NCBI GenBank assembly: GCA_049585815.1
Contig: JBAVAR010000014.1
Location: forward strand, 1-35,893
DNA length: 35,893 nt
From: DATLSM01 sp049585815
GTDB lineage: Bacteria; Actinomycetota; Thermoleophilia; Solirubrobacterales; 70-9
Direction: 5' to 3'
Shown here one piece after another: positions 22,929 through 30,995 of this stretch (within the stretch, counting starts at the first letter, position 1; the number at the start of each line of letters is the position of its first letter). A program made the translations under genes and the position numbers. The notes below the pieces were generated by a model. It was not told where the DNA came from. It saw only the letters and a list, made by a program, of their open reading frames with translations, and searched no databases.

Positions 22929-23810
22929 TCACCCCGTCTCGACAAAGAACTCCGGCAGCACCTCGACCTCTTCAACGGTTCGCGTGGTTGTCTTCACGCC
23001 GAGGTGATGCTCCTTCAGAAGGTCGCATAGCCGCTCCCCGTCAATCATGTCGATGGGTGGGGCCCCATCTCGAGTGGCCTCCCTCTTGGCTTCCGCTGTA
23101 AAGGTGCCTGTCGTGATCAGCAATCCCTTGTCCCCTCGCCCGGCCATCGCCCCGCGGAAATCCCGAACCTTCTCCGGTCCAACCGTGCCCCTGTAGCGCT
23201 TGCACTGAAAGAAGACCGGAAAGCTGACAAGAGAGAGTCGATAGACGCCGACGCCGTCAATCCCACCGTCGCCGCTTCGGCCGGTGACAGTCGTATTGAT
23301 GAAGCCTGCTCCACGCAGCAGGCGCTGCGCAAGCTGCTCGAACCCGGCCGGTGACATCTCGAGCATCAGCGAGAGCAGCTCTTCTCGCCAACCTTCGGTC
23401 TGAGCATCTTCGTCGTCGGGGTGGAGCTCTGCACCCGCTGCCGTCGCGGCCTCTCGCTTATCGCGCCGTTTCGTCTGACGCGCGGTCCTGAACTCGCGCA
23501 ACAACGGCTCGATCTCTGCCTCCGTCAATTCGCGACCCAGCGGCGTCGTCTCCCAGACCGCCCTCGCTGTATTGGCGAGTGCGCCCATTCCTTTGAGGTA
23601 CGTTCGCGCCCACCCCAGCCGATACTCCAGCTGGCTCCTTGGTCCGTCGTTGTGAAGCACGGCTTGCTGGGCTTCGGAAAACCCCTCCCGCTCGATCACC
23701 CTCTCGTCGATCTCCTCAAGCCTTGCTGAGTGACCCAGCTCACGCACCGCGCAAAGAGTTGGCCAGAGAAGCTCGGTGTAGGGCGGGATCTGTGCGCTGT
23801 CTTCAGTCAT
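22929..23810 (-). CDS. mrr: Mrr-type restriction endonuclease
   Basis: A 293-aa product from ATG 23810; the frame is open further upstream but the domain begins here. The N-terminal Mrr_N winged-helix-like domain covers about 1-100 (IPPYTELLWPTL, and GWARTYLKGMGAL). The Mrr catalytic domain follows from about 160: FEQLAQRLLRGAGF, then GRSGDGGIDGVGVY and FFQCKRYRG, giving the Asp and Gln-x-Lys metal site of this PD-(D/E)XK subgroup. Mrr enzymes cut modified DNA. Beside an adenine methyltransferase it must tolerate that mark, or be excluded by specificity. It is transcribed away from the zinc peptidase gene. Confidence 0.88.
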   Translation of the reverse strand: MTEDSAQIPPYTELLWPTLCAVRELGHSARLEEIDERVIEREGFSEAQQAVLHNDGPRSQLEYRLGWARTYLKGMGALANTARAVWETTPLGRELTEAEIEPLLREFRTARQTKRRDKREAATAAGAELHPDDEDAQTEGWREELLSLMLEMSPAGFEQLAQRLLRGAGFINTTVTGRSGDGGIDGVGVYRLSLVSFPVFFQCKRYRGTVGPEKVRDFRGAMAGRGDKGLLITTGTFTAEAKREATRDGAPPIDMIDGERLCDLLKEHHLGVKTTTRTVEEVEVLPEFFVETG

Positions 23811-23841
23811 GCCGCGCAGGCTAGCCACCGGGCTGGACCCT

Positions 23842-24010
23842 TCACCCATTGGGATTTTCCCGACAGGCCTCGGCCAGTTCCTCCCAAGGCCCGATGTCCC
23901 AATACTTCCGCGCCGCACCCTCCGCCTGCCTGCGCATGTTGGTCACAGTCTGGGCGATGACCAACATGCTCGTCAGGGCTCGACGCACCGAGAGCAAGCC
24001 CAGATACCGT
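23842..24010 (-). pseudogene. Remnant of an unknown gene, containing a palindrome (23922-23977)
   Basis: The minus strand reads RRALTSMLVIAQTVTNMRRQ, then AEGAARKYWDIGPWEELAEA and a stop at 23842, without a credible start. Within it, ATGTTGGTCA and TGACCAACAT form a perfect 10-bp palindrome around 12 bases. A second copy of the whole 56-base block, with matched changes in both arms, lies at 32204-32260. I do not recognise the protein. It fills the divergent gap between mrr and the zinc peptidase. Confidence 0.4.
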
Positions 24011-24051
24011 CTCGCTTCGATGCGGCCGTCCCGGCTACAAGCCGAGGACCG

Positions 24052-24642
24052 ATGAACGACGACGAAGCGCTCACGTTCGCCAAGCGCGTCCTCAAACTGG
24101 CCTGGGCCGATCTCCCCCCTCCCCACCGCAGCTTGCTCGAGTCGATCGGCGCGAAGCGGTGGGACGTGACCAGCCGGCCGCTCGGCACCTACGCCGACGA
24201 GCTTCTACGCTCGGCTGGCTATCCGGGCCTGGCTCGGCGGGACCGAGTTGGCCGCGATCGTGCCCGTGGCCTTTGGATTCCCGATCTAAGGGTCGTTCTC
24301 ATCAATGCCGTTCATCCGGATTACGACGGGCTCAACCCGCCCAGCCGTGAGAACGCGATAGCGCGGGTCGCGTGGCATGAGTGGGGTCACGCGCTAGGCA
24401 TCCACCGAGCCTCGCGCGAGGACGTTGCCGCAGGATCGAAGCTGCTCGACTCCTTGCCGAAGGAGTTGGCAAAGACCATCCGATCCGCTGACTACCTTCG
24501 TCGCGAGTACGCTCACGAGGTCGTCGCTGAGGTCTACTCGCTGCTGATGGTGCGGCGGCGCAAGGGCGTGATCGGTCGGCCCAACTGGGTTTCCGACGAG
24601 GTCTACGAGCTAATAAGGAGGGTTGTGGGATGGATCCAGTGA
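24052..24642 (+). CDS. Zinc metallopeptidase (HEWGH) with small acidic partner gene
   Basis: A 196-aa soluble product. The zinc motif HEWGH (109-113) in VAWHEWGHALGIHRA is followed about 45 residues later by YAHEVVAEVYSLL, which offers a glutamate third ligand (gluzincin layout). The N-terminal 100 residues contain TYADELLRSAGYPGLARR and a strand-rich segment (LWIPDLRVVLINAVHPDY). The family is not one I can name. Its stop overlaps the start of a 52-aa acidic gene, a layout typical of toxin-antitoxin or enzyme-inhibitor pairs. ATG 24052 gives the domain a sensible start; the ORF is open far upstream but unlike protein. Confidence 0.75.
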   Translation: MNDDEALTFAKRVLKLAWADLPPPHRSLLESIGAKRWDVTSRPLGTYADELLRSAGYPGLARRDRVGRDRARGLWIPDLRVVLINAVHPDYDGLNPPSRENAIARVAWHEWGHALGIHRASREDVAAGSKLLDSLPKELAKTIRSADYLRREYAHEVVAEVYSLLMVRRRKGVIGRPNWVSDEVYELIRRVVGWIQ

Positions 24643-24788
24643 AGCTCCCGCCGGGCTATCTACTGCCCGATGACATGACGATGAAGGACGTCCTTCGCAT
24701 CGACGCCGAGCTGCTCGCCAGCGAGGGCATCGATCCCGAGTGGCCCGGATTCGAGGAGAAGGCCGAAGAGGACGACAAAGAGTCCTAG
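24630..24788 (+). CDS. 52-aa acidic protein overlapping the zinc peptidase gene
   Basis: Starts at ATG 24630, thirteen bases inside the end of the peptidase gene, with AAGGAGGG about eight bases upstream, a strong ribosome binding site. The product begins MDPVKLPPGYLLPDDMTMKD and ends in EEKAEEDDKES; it is strongly acidic, with helices predicted by eye around residues 18-30. It is likely made together with the peptidase and could be its inhibitor or substrate adaptor. I do not recognise the family. Confidence 0.6.
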   Translation: MDPVKLPPGYLLPDDMTMKDVLRIDAELLASEGIDPEWPGFEEKAEEDDKES

Positions 24789-24804
24789 CGCCCGAGCTTC
24801 AGCC

Positions 24805-25373
24805 TCAGGGGGCGCGTCGGCCTTGCCGGTTACGCCCCGCCCCAACTACGACCGCCAACTGCCAGTGGAGCGTCTCGGCCTCCTCCACCGACATCACCGG
24901 TCGCCGTCGCCCCAGGTACCAGGCCAGCATCCGCGCCGGCAGCACCGTCACCCCCTCCCGCCGCGCCGGTACCGACCCGATCAGGTAGGCCTCGCTGAAG
25001 ACCAACAGCGCCTGCACCTCCATCCCGGTGATTCGCTCGATCAGCTTGCGCTCTGCATAGGCCTGCTTCAGCATCCGCGGCTTGATCCGGTCGATCCTGA
25101 ACCTTCCGCGGTTGGCTTTCGTCTCGATCGTGAAGATCCCGCCCGGTCCGACCACGATGTGATCGACGTTGCCTCTGCAGGAGGGAGACGTCGTGGATCG
25201 CTAACCAGCCTTCGCGGGCGAGCCGGCCGAGCACCGCTCCGACGCTCTCCTCGGCTTCCGCCCCCCCGCGGCCAGCGATCGAACTTGGGCGCGAGCATGC
25301 GGCCCGCGATGACCGTTCCCCCGGCCGCCGCCAGATCGACTGCCATCAGCACCCAAGCGCGCAGGATGAGCAC
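24805..25373 (-). pseudogene. NERD-domain (nuclease-related) protein, frameshifted
   Basis: Three minus-strand frames together give a NERD protein. The first, from about 25373, reads RAWVLMAVDLAAAGGTVIAG up to KFDRWPRGG. The second, after a 7-C run at about 25261-25267, reads AEAEESVGAVLGRLAREGWL. The third, after a shift near 25180, reads GNVDHIVVGPGGIFTIETKA and runs to a stop at 24805. The Asp of VDHIVV and Glu/Lys of ETK form the PD-(D/E)XK-like core of NERD. Two frame breaks make it a pseudogene unless sequencing erred. Pieces of the same 3' end recur at 32968-33125 and, more weakly, near 32129 and 34705. Confidence 0.75.
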
Positions 25374-25423
25374 GGCGTATCGCCCGGCTGCCGGTTTCAG
25401 ACGCCGGCATGGTGCCGGCTTGG

Positions 25424-25753
25424 CTAAACGGTCGGCTCCCACTCGCCGAGCTCGAGGCAACCATCCTCGCCGCTCAGATACGCCCGCTGGATGTCTGAGT
25501 CACGATTCGGCTTGCAGATCAGAACTTGGGCCAGAAGCTGGCGCCGGGTGCCGGACGCGGCTTCCTCCGGTACATGGGTGATGAAGGCCGATGAGCTGGC
25601 GCCTTCATCGAGGTGAGAGGCTTGTACGGCGCTGACGTCCATGCCCTGCGTGTCGTCTTCAAGGCGTGTGGCCGTGACTCCGCGGTCGTCCACGATCAAT
25701 ATCCAGTGGCAGAGCTTGTCGGCCTTGATGCCTTCCGACGTCAGCAGCGGCAC
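25424..25753 (-). CDS. Hypothetical protein, N-terminus uncertain
   Basis: A 109-aa product if it starts at the GTG at 25753. It reads HWILIVDDRGVTATRLEDDT then AVQASHLDEGASSSAFITHV, alternating strands and acidic loops. The protein-like frame continues upstream (KSDFYELVGAEIV) to a TAG without any standard start, so the gene may be 5'-truncated or begin at the GTG. I do not recognise the family. It lies upstream of the decayed NERD gene on the same strand. Confidence 0.45.
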   Translation of the reverse strand: MPLLTSEGIKADKLCHWILIVDDRGVTATRLEDDTQGMDVSAVQASHLDEGASSSAFITHVPEEAASGTRRQLLAQVLICKPNRDSDIQRAYLSGEDGCLELGEWEPTV

Positions 25754-25954
25754 GATTTCAGCGCCAACCAGCTCATAGAAGTCGCTTTTCGCGGTCCATT
25801 TGACAGCCTAGCCTGAACCGGCATCCAGAACGGGTTTGACTCCTATACCCTTTGGGCCTGCCGTATTCGCCTGAACACCGCTTTTCGCGTCCGATCATCG
25901 CGACAAGCTCTCCTCCGATGGGGAACCACTTGCGCCATCGCTCGGAGACCCTCT

Positions 25955-27172
25955 ATGAGTAGTTCTGAAACTCCCAGACCTCCCTTGCCCATCTATGAGA
26001 CCTTCTTCCAGCAGGTCCTCCTGCGCCTCGATTCCGAGTTCGCCCACGACCTCGCCGAACGGGCACTGCGCTTCCTCACGCGAATCCCCGGCATGCTCGC
26101 CCTCACCAACTGGATTTTGCGGCCGAAGGACTCCGCCCTTCGAATCGAGGCCTTCGGACTTGCGTTCCGAACTCCACTTGGAGTCGCGGCCGGCATGGAC
26201 AAGAACGCGACTTGGTTCAACTCGCTTGCTGCACTGGGCTTCGGCGCCGTAGAGGTCGGCACTGTCACCGCTCGCCCCCAGCCCGGAAACGAAGAGCGCC
26301 CACGCATGTCGCGTCTGCCAGCCGATCGCGCTCTGCTGAACGCGCTTGGCTTCCCAAGCGACGGTGCTGAAGCGGTGGCCGCGCGCCTTAACCGGCGCCA
26401 CACCGATGCTGTCATCGGGGTAAACATCGGAAAGTCGCGGCAGGTCAAGATCGACGATGCGGTTACTGACTACCGCAAGTCGATCCATCTACTCGCGCCG
26501 CTCGCCGACTACCTAGTGCTTAACGTCAGCTCGCCAAACACCCCGGGCCTGACCGCAATGCAGAATGTGGATCGCCTCGGCGAACTTATCAACGGCGTTC
26601 GCCTTGAGCTCTGCGATTGCCTAGGATCTCGTCAAGTCCCGCTACTCATCAAGCTCGGACCCGACCTGCTCGACGAAGAGATTGAGCGGATCGCCAACAT
26701 GGCGCTTCAGATGGAACTAGACGGCATCGTCGCTGTCAATACCACCGCGGACCCCTCGGCCGCTATTCACAGCCAGGTCTGTCTCGCCAAGCAGGGTCAC
26801 GGCGGCGGCCTCTCCGGTAGACCGCTGCAGAAGCGCGCTCTTGAGGTCCTGCGACTCTTGCATGCCAAAGTCGGAGGTCAGATCGACCTCATCTCGGTTG
26901 GCGGGCTGGAGTCGGCAGCCGACGCCTGGGAACGTATTCTTGCCGGCGCCAGTCTCGTTCAGACCCATACCGCCTTCGTGTACGGTGGGCCGCTCTGGCC
27001 CCATCGCTTCAACCGGGATCTGTTGCGCTGCCTACGGGAGTCCCAATGGTCCTCGATTGCCGAAGCCGTCGGCAAAAGCGCCAATGGGAAGGATTTTTTG
27101 GCAAGTGAGGATGCGTCCAAGGCGATAACGCAGACAGGGAAGGTTCCCCTGCGTTATGGTGCCACCATCTAA
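25955..27172 (+). CDS. pyrD: Dihydroorotate dehydrogenase, class 2 (quinone-dependent)
   Basis: A 405-aa product, with GGAG eight bases before ATG 25955. It oxidises dihydroorotate to orotate in pyrimidine synthesis and passes electrons to quinone. Class 2 features: the amphipathic N-terminal helices for membrane contact (FFQQVLLRLDSEFAHDLAER), the FMN barrel start (FRTPLGVAAGMDKNA), the serine-containing active-site loop LNVSSPNTPGL, KLGPDL, and the phosphate-binding ISVGGLESA and GASLVQTHTAF. The C-terminus is about 50 residues longer than usual (from SSIAEAVGK). No other pyr gene is near, and its codon use is less G/C-biased than the transfer genes. It may be a second copy carried by the island. 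Confidence 0.9.
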   Translation: MSSSETPRPPLPIYETFFQQVLLRLDSEFAHDLAERALRFLTRIPGMLALTNWILRPKDSALRIEAFGLAFRTPLGVAAGMDKNATWFNSLAALGFGAVEVGTVTARPQPGNEERPRMSRLPADRALLNALGFPSDGAEAVAARLNRRHTDAVIGVNIGKSRQVKIDDAVTDYRKSIHLLAPLADYLVLNVSSPNTPGLTAMQNVDRLGELINGVRLELCDCLGSRQVPLLIKLGPDLLDEEIERIANMALQMELDGIVAVNTTADPSAAIHSQVCLAKQGHGGGLSGRPLQKRALEVLRLLHAKVGGQIDLISVGGLESAADAWERILAGASLVQTHTAFVYGGPLWPHRFNRDLLRCLRESQWSSIAEAVGKSANGKDFLASEDASKAITQTGKVPLRYGATI

Positions 27173-27201
27173 GCGGTCGAAATTTCGCTGGCTTCCTCTG
27201 G

Positions 27202-27619
27202 TTATCTGTCCACCTCTTTCAGGTGAGGCCACTTTAGATCGACGAAGCGCACGAATGGAATGTCCTCTTCATCCTGGAACCCGAGGCTGAGGGTCGTTTC
27301 GTAGACGCGCGCATCAAGGTCACGGGCCGTGATCACGAGCCGGAACCGATATTCCAGATGGTCCAACAGGAGGTTTTGGCTGGCGAACTCGAAGGGCCAA
27401 ATGTGAAGCAGGCAAATGCCCCGGGATCGACAGGTCCGTCAGGGGCGCGGCAAGAGCGAAGATCGCCGGAGGCAGACCGTACGTCAGTAGGTCAATGGTC
27501 CGCCCCACCCCCGGCGGAATTGCCAATTGCGTATCTCGTCCCTCAAGCCGATGGTGCGGCGACCAAACGAGCGGGGTGCTGTCGAGGAAGGTATACGGAT
27601 CGCTCTGCGCCGACTGCAA
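27202..27619 (-). pseudogene. Frameshifted hypothetical protein
   Basis: On the minus strand one frame reads GVGRTIDLLTYGLPPAIFAL up to TDLSIPG, and another continues ICLLHIWPFEFASQNLLLDH and then RLVITARDLDARVYETTLSL, IPFVRFVDLKWPHLKEVDR and a stop at 27202. The join lies at a CCCGGGG run near 27420. Joined, they give a continuous protein with a hydrophobic N-terminal part and a beta-rich C-terminal part. I do not know the family. It is convergent with pyrD, with 29 bases between stops. Confidence 0.5.
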
Positions 27620-27657
27620 CTAAACGCAAGAGCGACTCCCTGTAGTCGCGCCCTCCG

Positions 27658-28650
27658 CTACTCCTCGGCAGATCCCGCCTCTGCCTGGCCCGGACCAAGC
27701 GCATCTAGCGCCCTCACCTCTCCAATCCGCTCCATCTGTACCAACGCCTCCGCCAGCTGAACGTAGGCAGCCGCTGCGCTCTCGCACTGACTCGGCATCT
27801 TGCCCTCGGTCGTCGCCGCGCAGGCGAGTCGCACCAGTACATTGGGGATAGCGGCCTCAGGCACGCTGGTCAAGGTCGCCCCCCGGTAGTTGGTCAGGAT
27901 CGACTGCACCGCCTTCGGCAATCGGCGTCCGTCGATGCTTCCGTCGGCGTGCAGAAACGGCAGGTGCCAACTCTTCGGATCATTGCCGTCTCCGACGTAG
28001 GCAAAGCACCGCGCCGGCAACCGATACTTCGGGTGCAGCGGCTCTGCGCTCACTGCGAGGACGCCACTCCCACCGAATGCCTCCTCCCACTTCGCCGGCA
28101 GAGCCGCACCTTCTGCTCGCTCACTAGCCGGCCGGTAGATCCCGTGTCTGCTGATCCAGAACAGCTCATCCGCTGACTCCGAAGCCTCGCCCTCTAGAGT
28201 CGCGAAGCAGCGAGGGTGAAGGCCCTCGCTGCCGCTTTCCTCGCCGTCAATTACCTCCGCCGCGTAGATCACCTGCCCGTCGCTAACCGCCACGTTGTGA
28301 ACCTTCTGCGCCTTGGCGTACCCGCAGGCTTGCTGCAGAGCCTGTTCAGCGGCACGCGGGTTGCCTGCCAGCGCCCCCGGTCGCTTGGCCTCCACGATCA
28401 GCTGCTTGATGCCGAGCCGGGTCAGCAGCATGTCCGCATAGCCGACCTGGAGGTTGACGTCGCCAAGCGGCCAGTCCAACACCGCCGTGAACAGGTCCTC
28501 GAGGATGTTCTCCGTCACCCGCTCCGCTGCCCTCCCATAACGCTCCCGCTGCGCTAGGCGTTCCTGTCTGCGCCCCTGGAACTCCTCCCATGCTTCACCG
28601 ACCTGTGCTCGGCAGCGCTGATATGACGCGAGCTGATCCGGTACCTCCAC
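27658..28650 (-). CDS. PD-(D/E)XK-like protein related to type I restriction HsdR N-terminal domains
   Basis: A 330-aa product. Residues about 45-125 carry a nuclease-like core: LEDLFTAVLDWPLGDVNLQ, then GYADMLLTRLGIKQLIVEAK, with Asp in YADML and Glu-x-Lys in EAK, as in HsdR_N-type domains. The region after it (ALQQACGYAKAQKVHNVAVS, VIYAAEV) also fits that fold, which reports on 'knowledge of enzyme' domains. The C-terminal half lacks helicase motifs, so it is not a complete HsdR. It may be a solitary defence nuclease. Its start at ATG 28650 is close to the phosphoesterase gene, which ends 30 bases away on the same strand. Confidence 0.65.
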   Translation of the reverse strand: MEVPDQLASYQRCRAQVGEAWEEFQGRRQERLAQRERYGRAAERVTENILEDLFTAVLDWPLGDVNLQVGYADMLLTRLGIKQLIVEAKRPGALAGNPRAAEQALQQACGYAKAQKVHNVAVSDGQVIYAAEVIDGEESGSEGLHPRCFATLEGEASESADELFWISRHGIYRPASERAEGAALPAKWEEAFGGSGVLAVSAEPLHPKYRLPARCFAYVGDGNDPKSWHLPFLHADGSIDGRRLPKAVQSILTNYRGATLTSVPEAAIPNVLVRLACAATTEGKMPSQCESAAAAYVQLAEALVQMERIGEVRALDALGPGQAEAGSAEE

Positions 28651-28679
28651 GTTGGGCTCAGCCTAGCTGCCCGGCGGGA

Positions 28680-30014
28680 TCATCCGCCCGTCACTGGCCC
28701 CGAAGGCCCCGTCTTCGACGGACCATCGATCGGCGGCGGATTCAACAACGCAGCATTAGTGACATCCAGAAAGTCCATCACCGTCTCCGCATTCGCGTCG
28801 CGATTCGTCAACGCCGGCAGGTTCCACTTGCTCTCGATCGTCGCAAGGATCGAAGTGTGGTCACAGATCTTCTCGCTTACGCCTCCCGGTCTGGAGTAGG
28901 GCGAGACGACCACGGCCGGGACACGCGGCCCGTAAATGTCATAGCCGCCCGGAGGATCACCCGGTTCGAGCTTGGACGCAATATCGTCCGGCGCGATCGC
29001 CTCCGACGGAGCAACGTGGTCGTAATAGCCCCCGTGCTCATCGTAGGTGTAGATGAGAAGTGTTCGGGACCAAACAGGGGATCGAATGACCGCTTCGATC
29101 ACTTTGTGTGCCCAGGCCTCGCCCCAATACATGTCCTGCGGGTCCTCCTCGGTCTCAGCGGGAGGGAAATCCTGAAAGTCAGCGCCGACCAACCGCAGAG
29201 CATCCTTGACCACGGAGGGCAGTGATGCTACTGCCGCGCTGATCGACGACAACGCGCCTATCGCCGGATCGACTAAACTCACCGCCGGCAGGCTGCCTGC
29301 CTCACAGTCATGGAAGAACCTGCTGATCGAGTGGTGATGCATGAGGTGCTTCAGAATGATCGACGGAATTACTGTAGTCATTGGTACATCGCTGAAGTAA
29401 CTCCCCCAGCTGATGTGGTAATCCGATAACCGATCGAAGATCGTTCCATTAGGTGGTGGACGATCGAGAAGCGTGCGCAAGCCCGTCACCGTCCCGCCGT
29501 AGGCGGTGCCAGCCATCAGGAAGCGGCGGTTAGGGTATGTCGGTCCGGGGACCGAGCAGAACCACCTATTGGCCACCGTGAAGGTACTCGCGAGCGAATA
29601 CGCGAACGGCAGCACCTCAGGTGGGTAGTATCCCATTGGCTCCCGGTTATTGGCAGAGTGCACGAAGCCGTCCATAGCCCCATGGTTGATCTGTTCGTGT
29701 GTCGCCTTCCAGGTCTGGGAGACGTGATTGGCCTGGCTCGTGTTGCGCAACGGAAACGCCTTCACCACGGCCTCCGTATTGGCGCCGCCCGGGTTGGAGT
29801 TCGTCGCGTTCCCTGCGCCGTCAAAGGTCAGCCCGTCGACGCCCGGGTGCGTTAACGGCAGCGCTCCAAGCAGATTGTCGAACGAGTGGTTCTCCATCAT
29901 CATCACAACGATGTGGTCAAACGGCAACTCCTCGTTGACAGTTCCGATTGGCTTGTCCGGAAACGGCCGGCTCCCAGCTTCCCGGTCGATGGTCGTTCCA
30001 GCCGCATCAGCCAC
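28680..30014 (-). CDS. Phospholipase C/acid phosphatase-type phosphoesterase
   Basis: A 444-aa product of the phosphoesterase family. N-terminal IVVMMMENHSFDNLLGAL has the metal-binding Glu-Asn-His; later LLIYTYDEHGGYYDHV and the C-terminal DHTSILATIESKWNLPAL carry the remaining Asp/His ligands. These enzymes hydrolyse phospholipid head groups or phosphate monoesters. There is no signal peptide or Tat motif at the N-terminus (MADAAGTTIDREAGSRPFPD), unlike most secreted members, so it may act inside the cell or an upstream export signal has been lost. The 3' end lies 29 bases from the upstream start of the PD-(D/E)XK-like gene. Confidence 0.88.
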   Translation of the reverse strand: MADAAGTTIDREAGSRPFPDKPIGTVNEELPFDHIVVMMMENHSFDNLLGALPLTHPGVDGLTFDGAGNATNSNPGGANTEAVVKAFPLRNTSQANHVSQTWKATHEQINHGAMDGFVHSANNREPMGYYPPEVLPFAYSLASTFTVANRWFCSVPGPTYPNRRFLMAGTAYGGTVTGLRTLLDRPPPNGTIFDRLSDYHISWGSYFSDVPMTTVIPSIILKHLMHHHSISRFFHDCEAGSLPAVSLVDPAIGALSSISAAVASLPSVVKDALRLVGADFQDFPPAETEEDPQDMYWGEAWAHKVIEAVIRSPVWSRTLLIYTYDEHGGYYDHVAPSEAIAPDDIASKLEPGDPPGGYDIYGPRVPAVVVSPYSRPGGVSEKICDHTSILATIESKWNLPALTNRDANAETVMDFLDVTNAALLNPPPIDGPSKTGPSGPVTGG

Positions 30015-30078
30015 GTCTCACCAACCCTCCATCGACGTCTCACCAAAACCTCGACATATCCCCGGCCGTGGCGTATAA

Positions 30079-30282
30079 CTACTCACGTACGTAGGCGACC
30101 TGGGAGACGTTGACGTATACGGGACCGTGATCGGTGTGGAGGGCCGCATAGCCGATCGGCAGCGGTTGCCCTTGGTCATTGGCACGCTCGCCGCGGGCGA
30201 CCGCTCCCAGCAACTCCACGATCCCTTTGGCCTGTGCGGATGTCTCAATTTCAGCGCCAGCTCCAAAAATCACCTTTGTCAT
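30079..30282 (-). CDS. Small hypothetical protein
   Basis: A 67-aa product with an excellent ribosome binding site (CAAGGAGGAGCA directly before the ATG at 30282). It reads MTKVIFGAGAEIETSAQAKG, later LPIGYAALHTDHGPVYVNVS and ends QVAYVRE. The alternating pattern suggests a small beta protein, possibly a ligand-binding or DNA-associated fold. I do not recognise the family. It lies upstream of the phosphoesterase gene, 64 bases away and in the same orientation, so the two may be co-transcribed. Confidence 0.65.
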   Translation of the reverse strand: MTKVIFGAGAEIETSAQAKGIVELLGAVARGERANDQGQPLPIGYAALHTDHGPVYVNVSQVAYVRE

Positions 30283-30349
30283 TGCTCCTCCTTGGATTGC
30301 TTCTTGTCACCCGCTACGCCGTGGAGATTGACCAGACCGCGGTTTAGTC

Positions 30350-30862
30350 CTAATGTCCTGAGCCATGTTCCTTGCCATTGATTCGGCCGCTGAGTCCTGA
30401 ATTCGGACCTGGGGGCAGACCGAGGGCGGTATCGACTCCGCTATTCGCGCGAAGGTCGGCCAAAAGCTCGGCGGGAATCAGGCGTCGGCCGATCATTTCC
30501 TCCGACTCCTGTCGAGGGTTAGCCGACTCGCGAGCGCGATAGATTTCTATTCTGGCTAATCCCTCGGCCAGTGCTCGCTGGCACACCCCACGAAGATAGA
30601 AGCGGTTGAACTCGCCCTCAGCCAACGTAGTATTCGCGGTACGAGGGACCTTTGCCTCGGTGAAGCCGCCCGAAGGTTTTCGCTTCTGATGGTATGAATT
30701 GAATAGTCCGGGCTCCGATGGATCTGCTGCAAGCGAATCGTCGCTCCCCTCTTCTATCGCTTTCCGCAGCATCAATGGATACCGCTCGATGCCGATGTCA
30801 CTGAGGTACCTTCCGGTGTAGAGGGTGTTGTTGTCAATGTCAAGCTCAAGCTCGGCCAGCAT
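30350..30862 (-). CDS. Hypothetical protein, possibly with a 5' exon lost to a poly-A frameshift
   Basis: A 170-aa product if started at ATG 30862. It contains VPRTANTTLAEGEFNRFYLR followed by GVCQRALAEGLARIEIYRAR, a block I associate with conserved hypothetical proteins of unknown role. The protein-like frame continues upstream (GLYYANLDDATRHY) to an 8-A run (30906-30913 region, minus strand). An ATG at about 30944 reads MFRSLSTEGQQKK into that run in another frame. One A fewer would join both parts into a protein of about 197 aa. So the annotated start is probably not the natural one. Confidence 0.55.
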   Translation of the reverse strand: MLAELELDIDNNTLYTGRYLSDIGIERYPLMLRKAIEEGSDDSLAADPSEPGLFNSYHQKRKPSGGFTEAKVPRTANTTLAEGEFNRFYLRGVCQRALAEGLARIEIYRARESANPRQESEEMIGRRLIPAELLADLRANSGVDTALGLPPGPNSGLSGRINGKEHGSGH

Positions 30863-30995
30863 GTAATGACGTGTCGCGTCGTCAAGGTTCGCATAATAGA
30901 GTCCCTTTTTTTTGCTGTCCCTCTGTAGATAGTGATCTGAACATGGCAGGTCTAAATAATGGTGGTTAGCGATTACCCGGCCTCCCGATCGCTCC

